Source of the DNA: an uncultured Rhodobacterales bacterium
Lineage (GTDB): Bacteria > Pseudomonadota > Alphaproteobacteria > Rhodobacterales > Rhodobacteraceae
Length of the DNA: 6,641 nucleotides
Reading direction: 5' to 3'
Assembly (NCBI GenBank): GCA_937901055.1
Contig: CALCGO010000014.1
Coordinates: forward strand, 1-6,641
The notes below the pieces were generated by a model, which worked only from the letters and a program-made list of their open reading frames with translations, made no database searches and was not told the DNA's origin. Position 1 is the first letter of the stretch. Each line of letters begins with the position of its first letter. The translations under genes and the position numbers were made by a program. Positions 1 to 6,305 of this stretch are shown in pieces.

Positions 1-191
1 CAACAAGCATGGAAGGTTTGACGGAAGCATTAAACACAGCCGTAAACGCCCAAATGAACGACGGGGTAACGACCTTCATCGAGGTGATGTTAAATCAGGA
101 ACTGGGCGAGCCTTTCCGGCGCGATGCGATGACAACGCCGGTAGAGGTTGCCGGTATCAGCGCCTCCGACATGCGTCCTCAGAAGGTTTAA
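1..191 (+). CDS. xsc: Sulfoacetaldehyde acetyltransferase, C-terminal fragment
   Basis: This is the 3' end of a gene that begins outside the window; 62 whole codons remain before a TAA stop at 189-191. The visible tail contains ELGEPFRRDAM and ends SASDMRPQKV, which I recognise as the C-terminus of Xsc. Xsc is a cytoplasmic thiamine-diphosphate enzyme that cleaves sulfoacetaldehyde with phosphate to give acetyl phosphate and sulfite, the central step in degrading taurine and related sulfonates. The catalytic and cofactor-binding regions are outside the window and cannot be checked. The assignment is supported by the next gene, an acetate kinase starting 3 bases later, which would use the acetyl phosphate. 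Another member of the thiamine-diphosphate (acetolactate synthase-like) superfamily is the alternative, but the tail sequence and neighbour favour Xsc. Confidence 0.85.
   Translation, partial: TSMEGLTEALNTAVNAQMNDGVTTFIEVMLNQELGEPFRRDAMTTPVEVAGISASDMRPQKV
181..186 (+). promoter_or_regulatory. Ribosome binding site of ackA inside the end of xsc
   Basis: AGAAGG lies 8 bases before the ATG at 195 and is wholly within the last codons of xsc. Together with the 3-base gap between the genes, this points to one transcript and probable translational coupling. It supports the ATG at 195 as the start. Confidence 0.6.
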
Positions 192-194
192 ACG

Positions 195-1199
195 ATGACT
201 GGCGACCCTTGGATTCTGACACTGAATGCGGGGTCGTCCAGCCTGAAGTTTGCAGCTTTCACCCCGGATTGCACGAAAATTGCCAGCGGGCAGGTCACCG
301 CCGATGTTCAGGAGGCGTTAACCCACCTAAACATGCCATGCGCTCCGCAAGCCATAGGGCACCGTGTTGTGCATGGTGGCTCACGCAGCGCGCCAATCAA
401 AATCACACCAGATATCAGAGCCGAAATTGAGGCGTCCGCGACGCTTGCCCCCCTTCACAACCCGCCCGCGCTAACGGTGATAGATGCTGTACAAACACTT
501 TTCCCGAACGTTCCGCAATATGCGTGCTTTGACACCGCCTTCCACGCCAACAACCCGCCCGAAGCTACAACCATCCCAATCCCGCGCACGCTTCGCGACC
601 AAGGGGTCAGGCGGTACGGATTTCACGGGCTAAGCTATGCGTCGTTGGTGCGACGGTTCGAACAAGTTACTTCCACCACGCTACCTCGTCGCGTTCTGGC
701 CTTTCATCTTGGGGCGGGAGCCAGCCTGGCGGCAATCGTTGATGGTGTAGGCGTGGCCACGACCATGGGGTTTTCACCGATGGATGGGCTGGTTATGGCC
801 ACCCGTTCGGGCGCAATGGACACCGGCGTGGTTCTGCATCTGATGCGTGAACACGGCATGAGCGCCGCTGCGATTGATCAAATGCTGAACCATCAAAGTG
901 GGCTGACGGCCATGGCAGGTACGGCTGACATGAAGGAAGTTCTAAACTCGGACGAGCCAAGCGCAAAATTCGCCGTTTCGCACTATTGTTATTGGGTCAG
1001 CCGCCACGCGGGTTCGATGATCGCTGCGATGCAAGGGGTAGACGGTTTCATTTTCACCGGCGGCATCGGCGAAAACGCTGCGCAAATACGTGAACACACC
1101 CTTAACCACCTAAGTTGGGCTGGGAAATTACCACATTGGGTAGTCCAGGCAGACGAAGAAGGCGAGATAGCAAATGCTGCGCATCACGCACTGGCGTAA
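195..1199 (+). CDS. ackA: Acetate kinase, compact variant (334 aa)
   Basis: Cytoplasmic ASKHA-fold kinase that interconverts acetyl phosphate + ADP and acetate + ATP. Family motifs appear in order: NAGSSSLKF (11-19), GHRVVHGG (55-62), LAPLHNP (84-90), FDTAFH (112-117), YGFHG (141-145), HLGAGAS (171-177), ATRSG (202-206), FTGGIGEN (287-294) and a C-terminal EE pair (321-322). R57, D113, H144, H171, R204 and R299 match catalytic or ligand positions known from the Methanosarcina and E. coli enzymes. At 334 residues it is shorter than the usual ~400. About 35 residues are missing between the N-terminal motif and GHRVVHGG, and about 23 between GIGEN and the EE pair. The family's HLGNG asparagine is alanine here (A174), and the usual Asp after TRSG is alanine (A207). 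It directly follows xsc and so probably turns Xsc-derived acetyl phosphate into ATP. A propionate kinase is less likely in this context. The start ATG is supported by an AGAAGG site and the N-terminal motif. Confidence 0.9.
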   Translation: MTGDPWILTLNAGSSSLKFAAFTPDCTKIASGQVTADVQEALTHLNMPCAPQAIGHRVVHGGSRSAPIKITPDIRAEIEASATLAPLHNPPALTVIDAVQTLFPNVPQYACFDTAFHANNPPEATTIPIPRTLRDQGVRRYGFHGLSYASLVRRFEQVTSTTLPRRVLAFHLGAGASLAAIVDGVGVATTMGFSPMDGLVMATRSGAMDTGVVLHLMREHGMSAAAIDQMLNHQSGLTAMAGTADMKEVLNSDEPSAKFAVSHYCYWVSRHAGSMIAAMQGVDGFIFTGGIGENAAQIREHTLNHLSWAGKLPHWVVQADEEGEIANAAHHALA

Positions 1200-1212
1200 C
1201 CACCTTATCAGC

Positions 1213-1242
1213 TTGCGCAAGACCGGCCAGACTGTGTAAAAT
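1213..1242 (+). promoter_or_regulatory. Putative sigma-70-type promoter for the TPR-sulfotransferase gene
   Basis: TTGCGC (1213-1218) and TAAAAT (1237-1242) are separated by 18 bases, within the 77-base gap after ackA. Transcription would start near 1249, about 28 bases before the ATG at 1277. This fits the sulfotransferase gene being a separate unit from xsc-ackA. The call is by eye only; read-through from ackA remains possible because no terminator hairpin is apparent after 1199. Confidence 0.35.
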
Positions 1243-1276
1243 CCATCAAACATTGTGTGGATCAAGGCAGCATATT

Positions 1277-2911
1277 ATGGCGCAAAAATCGTTATCCGTT
1301 CAACGCACCCTTACCCGTGCGGCGTCCCATGCAAAAAAAGGCGAGGGTCAACTGGCCTATCAACTGTATAAGTCAGTGTTGGACAGGTTTCCGAACAACG
1401 CGCAGGCATTACGCGGTGTTTCCGGTTTGCGGAATCTACAAAAAGGGCCGCAGGCACAAGTCCCTTCGCAAGCAAACATCGACGAGATCATGGGTTTGTA
1501 CGAGGCGAAACAGTACAAGTATGCAATGGCAAAAACCAAAGCGCTCGTAAAAACTTTCCCCAGATTTCACGGCGGATACAACCTCGCAGGTGTAATCCTT
1601 GCCGAAGTTGGACAATGGGACAATGCAATCAAGGCCTACAAGCAAGCACTCGGGCTTAAACCCGATTTTGCTGATGCACATTACAACTATGCAATTGCAT
1701 TGGAGCACCTAAAGCGAACGGACGAGGCAGTTGCCAGCCTTCGCAGCGCTGTAAAGGCTGACCCGAACCATGCCAAAGCACACAACAATTTGGGTAGCTA
1801 TTTGGAAATTCAGGGTAAGATGGACGAGGCCATTTCATCTTATCAGCGTGCTGTCGAGCTTGAGTCGGATTTCGTTAGCCCACAACTGAGATTGGGCATT
1901 CTGATCGACTACGAAGCCGATGATCCAAGGATCGGAAAGCTGGAATCTTTTCTGGAGGATTTCGACGGCGATGCGAAAGCCAAAGCCCGGCTCTACTTTG
2001 GACTAGCCAAAGCTTACGAAGACATCGGGGATATTGATACGGCGTTTGAATATCTTCTGGCTGGAAATGGCCTTCGCAAGGCACAAGATGAATACACAAC
2101 CCAGATGGACAAAGACCTGATCGAGGATATCAAGTCGTATTTTCCCTTGGGTGCCGTCATGCCCACCGATAATTCGCGCGATGCAGGTAAGACTCCGATT
2201 TTTATCGTTGGAATGCCCCGTTCCGGAACGACGCTCAGCGAACAAATTCTGGCCAGCCATTCAAAGGTATTCGGAGCGGGCGAAATGACCGCTATTTCCA
2301 CGGTAATGAAACCGGAACTCGCCAAATTTGCGGATTCTGGAAACAGAACGCTTGATAACGAACTTTGCGACAAGGTACGCACGGGCTGTATTGATGCACT
2401 AAATAAACTGGATGTTGTCGAAAACATTATCGTCGACAAAATGCCACTGAATTTCCTCTGGATTGGCTTTATTCTCGCAGCTTTCCCGGGCGCAAAGATT
2501 GTTAATCTAAACCGCGATCCTATCGCAACAGGATGGTCGATCTTCAAATATAACTTCGCGTCCTCCGGCAACCGCTACGCACATGACCTGCGTGAGATTG
2601 GCGAGTTTTATCACCTGTACACCGACATGATGACCTTTTGGCGCGAAAAGTTTCCGGGCAAAATATATGACCTGAACTACGAAGCGCTGACCGAGGACCA
2701 AGAAGGTGAAACGCGCAAACTTCTAGAATTTTGCGGGTTGGAGTGGGAGGTTGGTTGCCTCGACTTTCACAAGTCCAATCGGATCGTGAAAACGGTTAGC
2801 TCTTCGCAGGTTCGCAAGAAAATGTACAAAGGCAGCTCGCGAGCTTGGCGAAAATTCGAAAAGCATCTTGGCCCGCTGTTGGACGCGCTGGCTGATGAGG
2901 ACACGGCATAG
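1277..2911 (+). CDS. TPR-repeat sulfotransferase fusion protein (544 aa)
   Basis: The N-terminal part (about 9-268) is helical tetratricopeptide repeats. The clearest tandem units are 98-131, 132-165 and 166-199, with less regular units near 9-42 and 235-268. The C-terminal part (about 306-535) is a PAPS-dependent sulfotransferase domain. It has the 5'-phosphosulfate loop FIVGMPRSGTT (309-319), VDKMPLNF (386-393), the 3'-phosphate-binding region VNLNRDPIATGWSIFK (409-424) with R413 and S421, and a typical tail containing SSSQVRKK (508-515). The enzyme would transfer sulfate from PAPS to an acceptor, with the repeats probably binding a protein or glycan; the acceptor cannot be predicted. No signal peptide is seen. 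The open frame extends back to 1115 inside ackA, but ATG 1277 is chosen because it has AAGG 9 bases upstream, follows a promoter-like sequence and gives the natural N-terminus. The gene looks AT-richer than ackA (27/60 GC at 1501-1560 versus 39/60 at 541-600). Confidence 0.88.
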   Translation: MAQKSLSVQRTLTRAASHAKKGEGQLAYQLYKSVLDRFPNNAQALRGVSGLRNLQKGPQAQVPSQANIDEIMGLYEAKQYKYAMAKTKALVKTFPRFHGGYNLAGVILAEVGQWDNAIKAYKQALGLKPDFADAHYNYAIALEHLKRTDEAVASLRSAVKADPNHAKAHNNLGSYLEIQGKMDEAISSYQRAVELESDFVSPQLRLGILIDYEADDPRIGKLESFLEDFDGDAKAKARLYFGLAKAYEDIGDIDTAFEYLLAGNGLRKAQDEYTTQMDKDLIEDIKSYFPLGAVMPTDNSRDAGKTPIFIVGMPRSGTTLSEQILASHSKVFGAGEMTAISTVMKPELAKFADSGNRTLDNELCDKVRTGCIDALNKLDVVENIIVDKMPLNFLWIGFILAAFPGAKIVNLNRDPIATGWSIFKYNFASSGNRYAHDLREIGEFYHLYTDMMTFWREKFPGKIYDLNYEALTEDQEGETRKLLEFCGLEWEVGCLDFHKSNRIVKTVSSSQVRKKMYKGSSRAWRKFEKHLGPLLDALADEDTA

Positions 2912-2950
2912 GGTAAAACCTGCGCGCAAGGAGCCCAAACTATAGCCGTC

Positions 2951-2981
2951 TTGACGGAACCTTACTGCCCATAAATAATAT
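2951..2981 (+). promoter_or_regulatory. Putative promoter for the membrane-protein gene
   Basis: TTGACG (2951-2956) and TAATAT (2976-2981) are separated by 19 bases, slightly longer than ideal, in an AT-rich patch of the 100-base gap 2912-3011. A start near 2988 would give a leader of about 25 bases. The -35 element overlaps a short perfect palindrome (2946-2957). The call is by eye only. Confidence 0.4.
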
Positions 2982-3000
2982 GCATGTTGTATTAAGTAGC

Positions 3001-3007
3001 CGGAGGA
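3001..3007 (+). promoter_or_regulatory. Strong ribosome binding site for the membrane-protein gene
   Basis: CGGAGGA is the best Shine-Dalgarno sequence in the window, with the GGAGG core ending 5 bases before the ATG at 3012. It decides the start in favour of 3012. The ATG at 2980 is in another frame and lacks such a site. Confidence 0.7.
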
Positions 3008-3011
3008 CCAA

Positions 3012-3836
3012 ATGCATTCCGACAAATCAAACCCACCGATATCGAATTTTCTACGCAGGTTCACGTTTGTTGAGACGATGGTTCTTGTCGTTGCTGGACT
3101 TGGGTTGTTCGCAATGCCCGAAATTTTTCGTCCCCTCTGGGCATGGGAAATCGCACCGTTCAGTGCCGCATTTCTCGGCGCGATCTATATCAGCGCGATG
3201 ATCCCGATTGCGCAAATGTATTTCATGGGCCGATGGTCGCCAACAAGGGTGGTCCTCAGGGCAATTTTCACCTTTACCTTTATCGTGCTCCTTGCATCGC
3301 TTTACCACGTAGCGACCTTTGATTTCAGCCGCCCATCCGTCTGGATCTGGTTCGCGCTCTACGTAGCACTTCCAGCAAGCGGTGGTTACCATTTGTGGCT
3401 TTACCGCTCGATGCCTACAGATCACCTGCCGGCCGTGCCGAAGCGTTGGGGGCATATATTGAACGTAACCGCAGCGATGCTGGCACTTTACGGGGCTGGC
3501 TTGATTTTCCGTCACGATGTGTTCAGCAGCCTATTTCCGTGGAAACTCGATGCCTTCCACAGCCACCTGTATAGCGCAACTTTTCTAACTGGTGCCGTAT
3601 TGATGGTGTCCGCCGCCAAAATCGCCACCCGCGCCGAGTTTTTCGCCGTGGGCATGACCGAAGCGACGTTCGGCGGTTTCTCGATCTTGGGGCTGTTTGT
3701 CGTGGATGCCAGAGTTCAAAAAATCGACTGGGCGGCGACAAATACCGTTAGCTGGGTCGTCTTGTTAGGCATTTTGACGCTGTTGGGATTTGCGATGATT
3801 GTTGCTGCGTTTCGCATGGAGAAGCCGAAAGCCTAG
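3012..3836 (+). CDS. Uncharacterised membrane protein with about eight segments (274 aa)
   Basis: I do not recognise a named family. Hydrophobic stretches suggest eight membrane segments at about 17-35, 48-71, 80-101, 108-130, 147-166, 182-202, 208-231 and 245-267; the protein is therefore probably in the inner membrane. There is no cleavable signal peptide. The two halves seem to be related: residues 37-61 (key residues F39, L42, W45, F50) align with 169-193 (F171, L174, W177, F182) at a constant offset of 132, each between the first and second segment of a four-segment unit. Charged residues within the segments are few, and I see no redox-cofactor or ATP-binding motif. It appears to have its own promoter and a strong ribosome binding site. 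It ends with TAG 5 bases before the stop of the convergent oxidoreductase gene. Eight segments in two halves recalls TauE/SafE sulfite exporters, but their glycine-rich signatures are absent. Function unknown. Confidence 0.85.
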   Translation: MHSDKSNPPISNFLRRFTFVETMVLVVAGLGLFAMPEIFRPLWAWEIAPFSAAFLGAIYISAMIPIAQMYFMGRWSPTRVVLRAIFTFTFIVLLASLYHVATFDFSRPSVWIWFALYVALPASGGYHLWLYRSMPTDHLPAVPKRWGHILNVTAAMLALYGAGLIFRHDVFSSLFPWKLDAFHSHLYSATFLTGAVLMVSAAKIATRAEFFAVGMTEATFGGFSILGLFVVDARVQKIDWAATNTVSWVVLLGILTLLGFAMIVAAFRMEKPKA

Positions 3837-3841
3837 CCGGT

Positions 3842-6292
3842 TTATGCCTTAACGCGCGCCATTCCAGGATCGTAGAGCGGTTGCAGATGCACATCGCATT
3901 TAACTCGTTTCGTCGCGACTTCCAGTTCGTACGTGCCATCTAATACGTAACTTGCATCCACTCCGCCCGGATTGCGGATATAGCCATAGCCGACCGGCTT
4001 ATTGATCGTATACCCGAAGCCGCCGCTGGTTAACCAGCCTACCCGGTCGCCGTTACGATAGATGGTTTCGCGGCCAAGAAGGACAATATCGGTATCCGTA
4101 ACAGAGAAGCCAGCCAGCATTTTTCTCACCCCATTGGATTGCTGCTCGGCAATTGCAGCGCGCCCTTTGAAATCTGTTTCTGTGCGCATTTTTACCGCCC
4201 ATCCTAGGCCAGCTTCAACGGGCGTGTGATCCGGTCCGATATCAGCCCCCCACGCGCGATAGCCTTTTTCCAGACGGCACGATTCAATTGCACGGTAGCC
4301 GGCATTCTTCAGACCATGTTCGGCACCGGCCGACATTAACGCCGCGTAAACAGACGTTGCGTATTCAACGGGCAAGTGCAGTTCCCAGCCCAGTTCTCCA
4401 ACATAAGTGACACGCAGTGCCTTTACGGGGCAACCCGCGATCCCGATCGTTTTGACCGATCCGAACTTGAACCCCTCGTTCGACACATCGCTGCTGGTCA
4501 CTTTTTCAAGTATGTTTCGCGCTTCTGGTCCCATCAAAGACAGCACCGACGTGGACGAAGTTACATCAAACAACTGGCAATTCGCGCCTTCGGGAATGTT
4601 GCGTTTTATCCAGTCAAAGTCATGCGTCGCAAATCCGGTGCCTGTGACGATGTAGAACTCATCATCGGCAACCCGCGCGACGGTAAGGTCACATTCGATC
4701 CCGCCTTTGTCGTTCAGCATTTGCGTGTAAACCAGCGACCCAACGGGTTTGTCCACGTCGTTCGCCGCAATCCAGCTTAACGCCGCTACAGCATCCGGCC
4801 CTTTCAGCACAAACTTGGCGAAAGAGGATTGATCAAACAGAACTGCGGCCTCGCGTACCGCCTTATGCTCACGCCCGACCGCGTCGAACCAGTTTTGGCG
4901 TCCGAAGCTGTAAACGTCTTTTGCCGTTTCCCCTTTTGCAAGGTCGGCAAACCAATTTGGGCGTTCCCACCCCAATTTTTCTCCAAAACACGCGCCTTGT
5001 GTTTTCAAAATTTCATACAGCGGTGATTTCCGGCAAGGCCGCCCGCTTTCGTTTTCTTCGTGTGGCCAGCCCATAGTATAGTGTTTACCATACGCCTCCA
5101 CCGTGCGCGTACGGACCCAATCCGTGTCAAAGTGCGGGCTGCCAAAGCGGCGAATGTCGGCGGACCACAAATCATAGGGCGGCTCCCCTGCTTTTACCCA
5201 TTCCGCCAGCGCCATCCCTGCCCCGCCGCCAGCGGCAATTCCGAAAGCATTAAAACCAGCACCGACAAAAAAGTTCTTCAGTTCGGGTGCTTCACCGATG
5301 ATGAAATTGCCGTCAGGCGTAAAGCTTTCGGGTCCATTCGTCAGGGTTTTGAGTCCGACGTTTTCAAGCGCTGGGACGCGGCCAAGCGATAGCTCCATAA
5401 TTTGTTCGAAATGGTCGAAGTTCGATTCCAACAGGCTATAATGAAACCCCTTCGGTATACCGTCCACAGCCCACGGAATCGGGTTGGGTTCGTAACCGCC
5501 CATCACCAATCCACCGACCTCTTCCTTGTAATACGTCAACCGATCGGGGTCGCGTAGCGTCGGCAAGTTCTTTGGCATCCCCTCGATCGTATCCGTCACC
5601 ATGTATTGGTGCTCCATCGAAACCAGTGGCACGTTCACGCCGAACCGTTTGGCAAAATCGCGCGTCCACTGCCCAGCACACACGACCACAATCTCGCATT
5701 CAATCCGCCCGTGTTCAGTGATCACGGCCTTGATTTTGCCTTTGTCGATTTCAAGATCAAGAACCTTGGTATCCTCGAATATACTCGCACCCGCCATCCG
5801 CGCGCCCTTCGCCAAAGCCTGCGTGATATCCGACGGGTTCGCCTGACCGTCTGTTGGCATAAACGCCGCGCCGATCACATCGTCGATATCCATCAATGGC
5901 CACAGCTCCTGCGCCTCATGCGGGGTCAGCAGGTCCATCTCCAACCCAAAGGAATGCGCCGTGGTGGCTTGGCGTTTCACTTCGGTCCAGCGTTCTTCAT
6001 TGCATGCAAGGCGCAAGCCACCGTTCATCTTCCAGCCTGTTCCAAGACCGGTTTCAGCCTCAAGAGATTTGTAGAGTTCGACTGAATACCCCAGAAGCTG
6101 CGTGATATTTGCGTTTGATCGCAACTGGCCCACCAGCCCTGCGGCATGGAACGTCGTGCCCGATGTCAGCTTCTTACGCTCCAGCAAAACCGTATCGGTC
6201 CAACCAAGCTTCGCCAAATGATACGCCGTTGAGCAGCCGATAATGCCGCCACCGATAATCACAGCTTTTGCCGTGGTTGGAAGTTCACGCAT
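3842..6292 (-). CDS. FAD oxidoreductase-GcvT fusion, dimethylglycine/sarcosine dehydrogenase-like (816 aa)
   Basis: Cytoplasmic enzyme class that oxidatively demethylates N-methylated amines and passes the one-carbon unit to tetrahydrofolate. Residues about 9-367 form the FAD-binding DAO domain, with a dinucleotide motif at 11-19 (GGGIIG) and E38 at the end of the second strand. The motif TTFHAAGL (46-53) matches the site where dimethylglycine dehydrogenases attach FAD covalently through histidine, here H49. A linker (about 370-425) leads to the GcvT aminomethyltransferase domain (about 427-705), which contains GGIECDLTV (530-538); D535 corresponds to the folate-binding Asp. The GcvT C-terminal domain is about 720-806. 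The full length is normal for the family and I see no truncation. The ATG lies 10 bases after the stop of the kinase-like gene, with AAGG overlapping that stop, so the two are co-transcribed. The substrate is not certain: dimethylglycine, sarcosine or another methylated amine are all possible. Confidence 0.9.
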   Translation of the reverse strand: MRELPTTAKAVIIGGGIIGCSTAYHLAKLGWTDTVLLERKKLTSGTTFHAAGLVGQLRSNANITQLLGYSVELYKSLEAETGLGTGWKMNGGLRLACNEERWTEVKRQATTAHSFGLEMDLLTPHEAQELWPLMDIDDVIGAAFMPTDGQANPSDITQALAKGARMAGASIFEDTKVLDLEIDKGKIKAVITEHGRIECEIVVVCAGQWTRDFAKRFGVNVPLVSMEHQYMVTDTIEGMPKNLPTLRDPDRLTYYKEEVGGLVMGGYEPNPIPWAVDGIPKGFHYSLLESNFDHFEQIMELSLGRVPALENVGLKTLTNGPESFTPDGNFIIGEAPELKNFFVGAGFNAFGIAAGGGAGMALAEWVKAGEPPYDLWSADIRRFGSPHFDTDWVRTRTVEAYGKHYTMGWPHEENESGRPCRKSPLYEILKTQGACFGEKLGWERPNWFADLAKGETAKDVYSFGRQNWFDAVGREHKAVREAAVLFDQSSFAKFVLKGPDAVAALSWIAANDVDKPVGSLVYTQMLNDKGGIECDLTVARVADDEFYIVTGTGFATHDFDWIKRNIPEGANCQLFDVTSSTSVLSLMGPEARNILEKVTSSDVSNEGFKFGSVKTIGIAGCPVKALRVTYVGELGWELHLPVEYATSVYAALMSAGAEHGLKNAGYRAIESCRLEKGYRAWGADIGPDHTPVEAGLGWAVKMRTETDFKGRAAIAEQQSNGVRKMLAGFSVTDTDIVLLGRETIYRNGDRVGWLTSGGFGYTINKPVGYGYIRNPGGVDASYVLDGTYELEVATKRVKCDVHLQPLYDPGMARVKA

Positions 6293-6297
6293 AGGGT

Positions 6298-6305
6298 TCG
6301 CCTTA
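6298..6305 (-). promoter_or_regulatory. Ribosome binding site of the oxidoreductase gene overlapping the upstream stop
   Basis: On the minus strand TAAGGCGA contains both the TAA stop of the kinase-like gene (6303-6305) and an AAGG Shine-Dalgarno core (6301-6304), 8 bases before the ATG at 6292. This arrangement implies translational coupling of the two genes. Confidence 0.55.

Noticed and set aside
1115..1276. Extended N-terminus of the TPR-sulfotransferase reading into the end of ackA
   Set aside because: The extra residues are arginine- and cysteine-rich, overlap a well-supported coding sequence in another frame, and look nothing like a TPR protein. ATG 1277 has a ribosome site and a promoter-like sequence upstream.
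1200..1276. Intrinsic terminator after ackA
   Set aside because: I found no GC-rich hairpin followed by a U-run in this gap.
2014..2571. 185-codon open frame on the minus strand opposite the sulfotransferase
   Set aside because: It lies wholly antisense to the sulfotransferase and TPR motifs, with no recognisable domain; a shadow frame.
3051..3515. 154-codon open frame on the minus strand opposite the membrane-protein gene
   Set aside because: Composition is typical of an antisense shadow (rich in Arg, Cys, His, Pro), no domain, and the opposite strand carries a coherent membrane protein with a strong ribosome site.
3012..3836. TauE/SafE sulfite exporter that would complete the sulfonate pathway
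   Set aside because: Length and eight segments fit, as does the proximity to xsc, but the glycine-rich signature segments of that family are not present, and the gene has its own promoter and is separated from xsc by the sulfotransferase.
5606..6085. 159-codon plus-strand open frame inside the oxidoreductase gene
   Set aside because: It is antisense to the conserved FAD-binding domain and encodes no recognisable motif.
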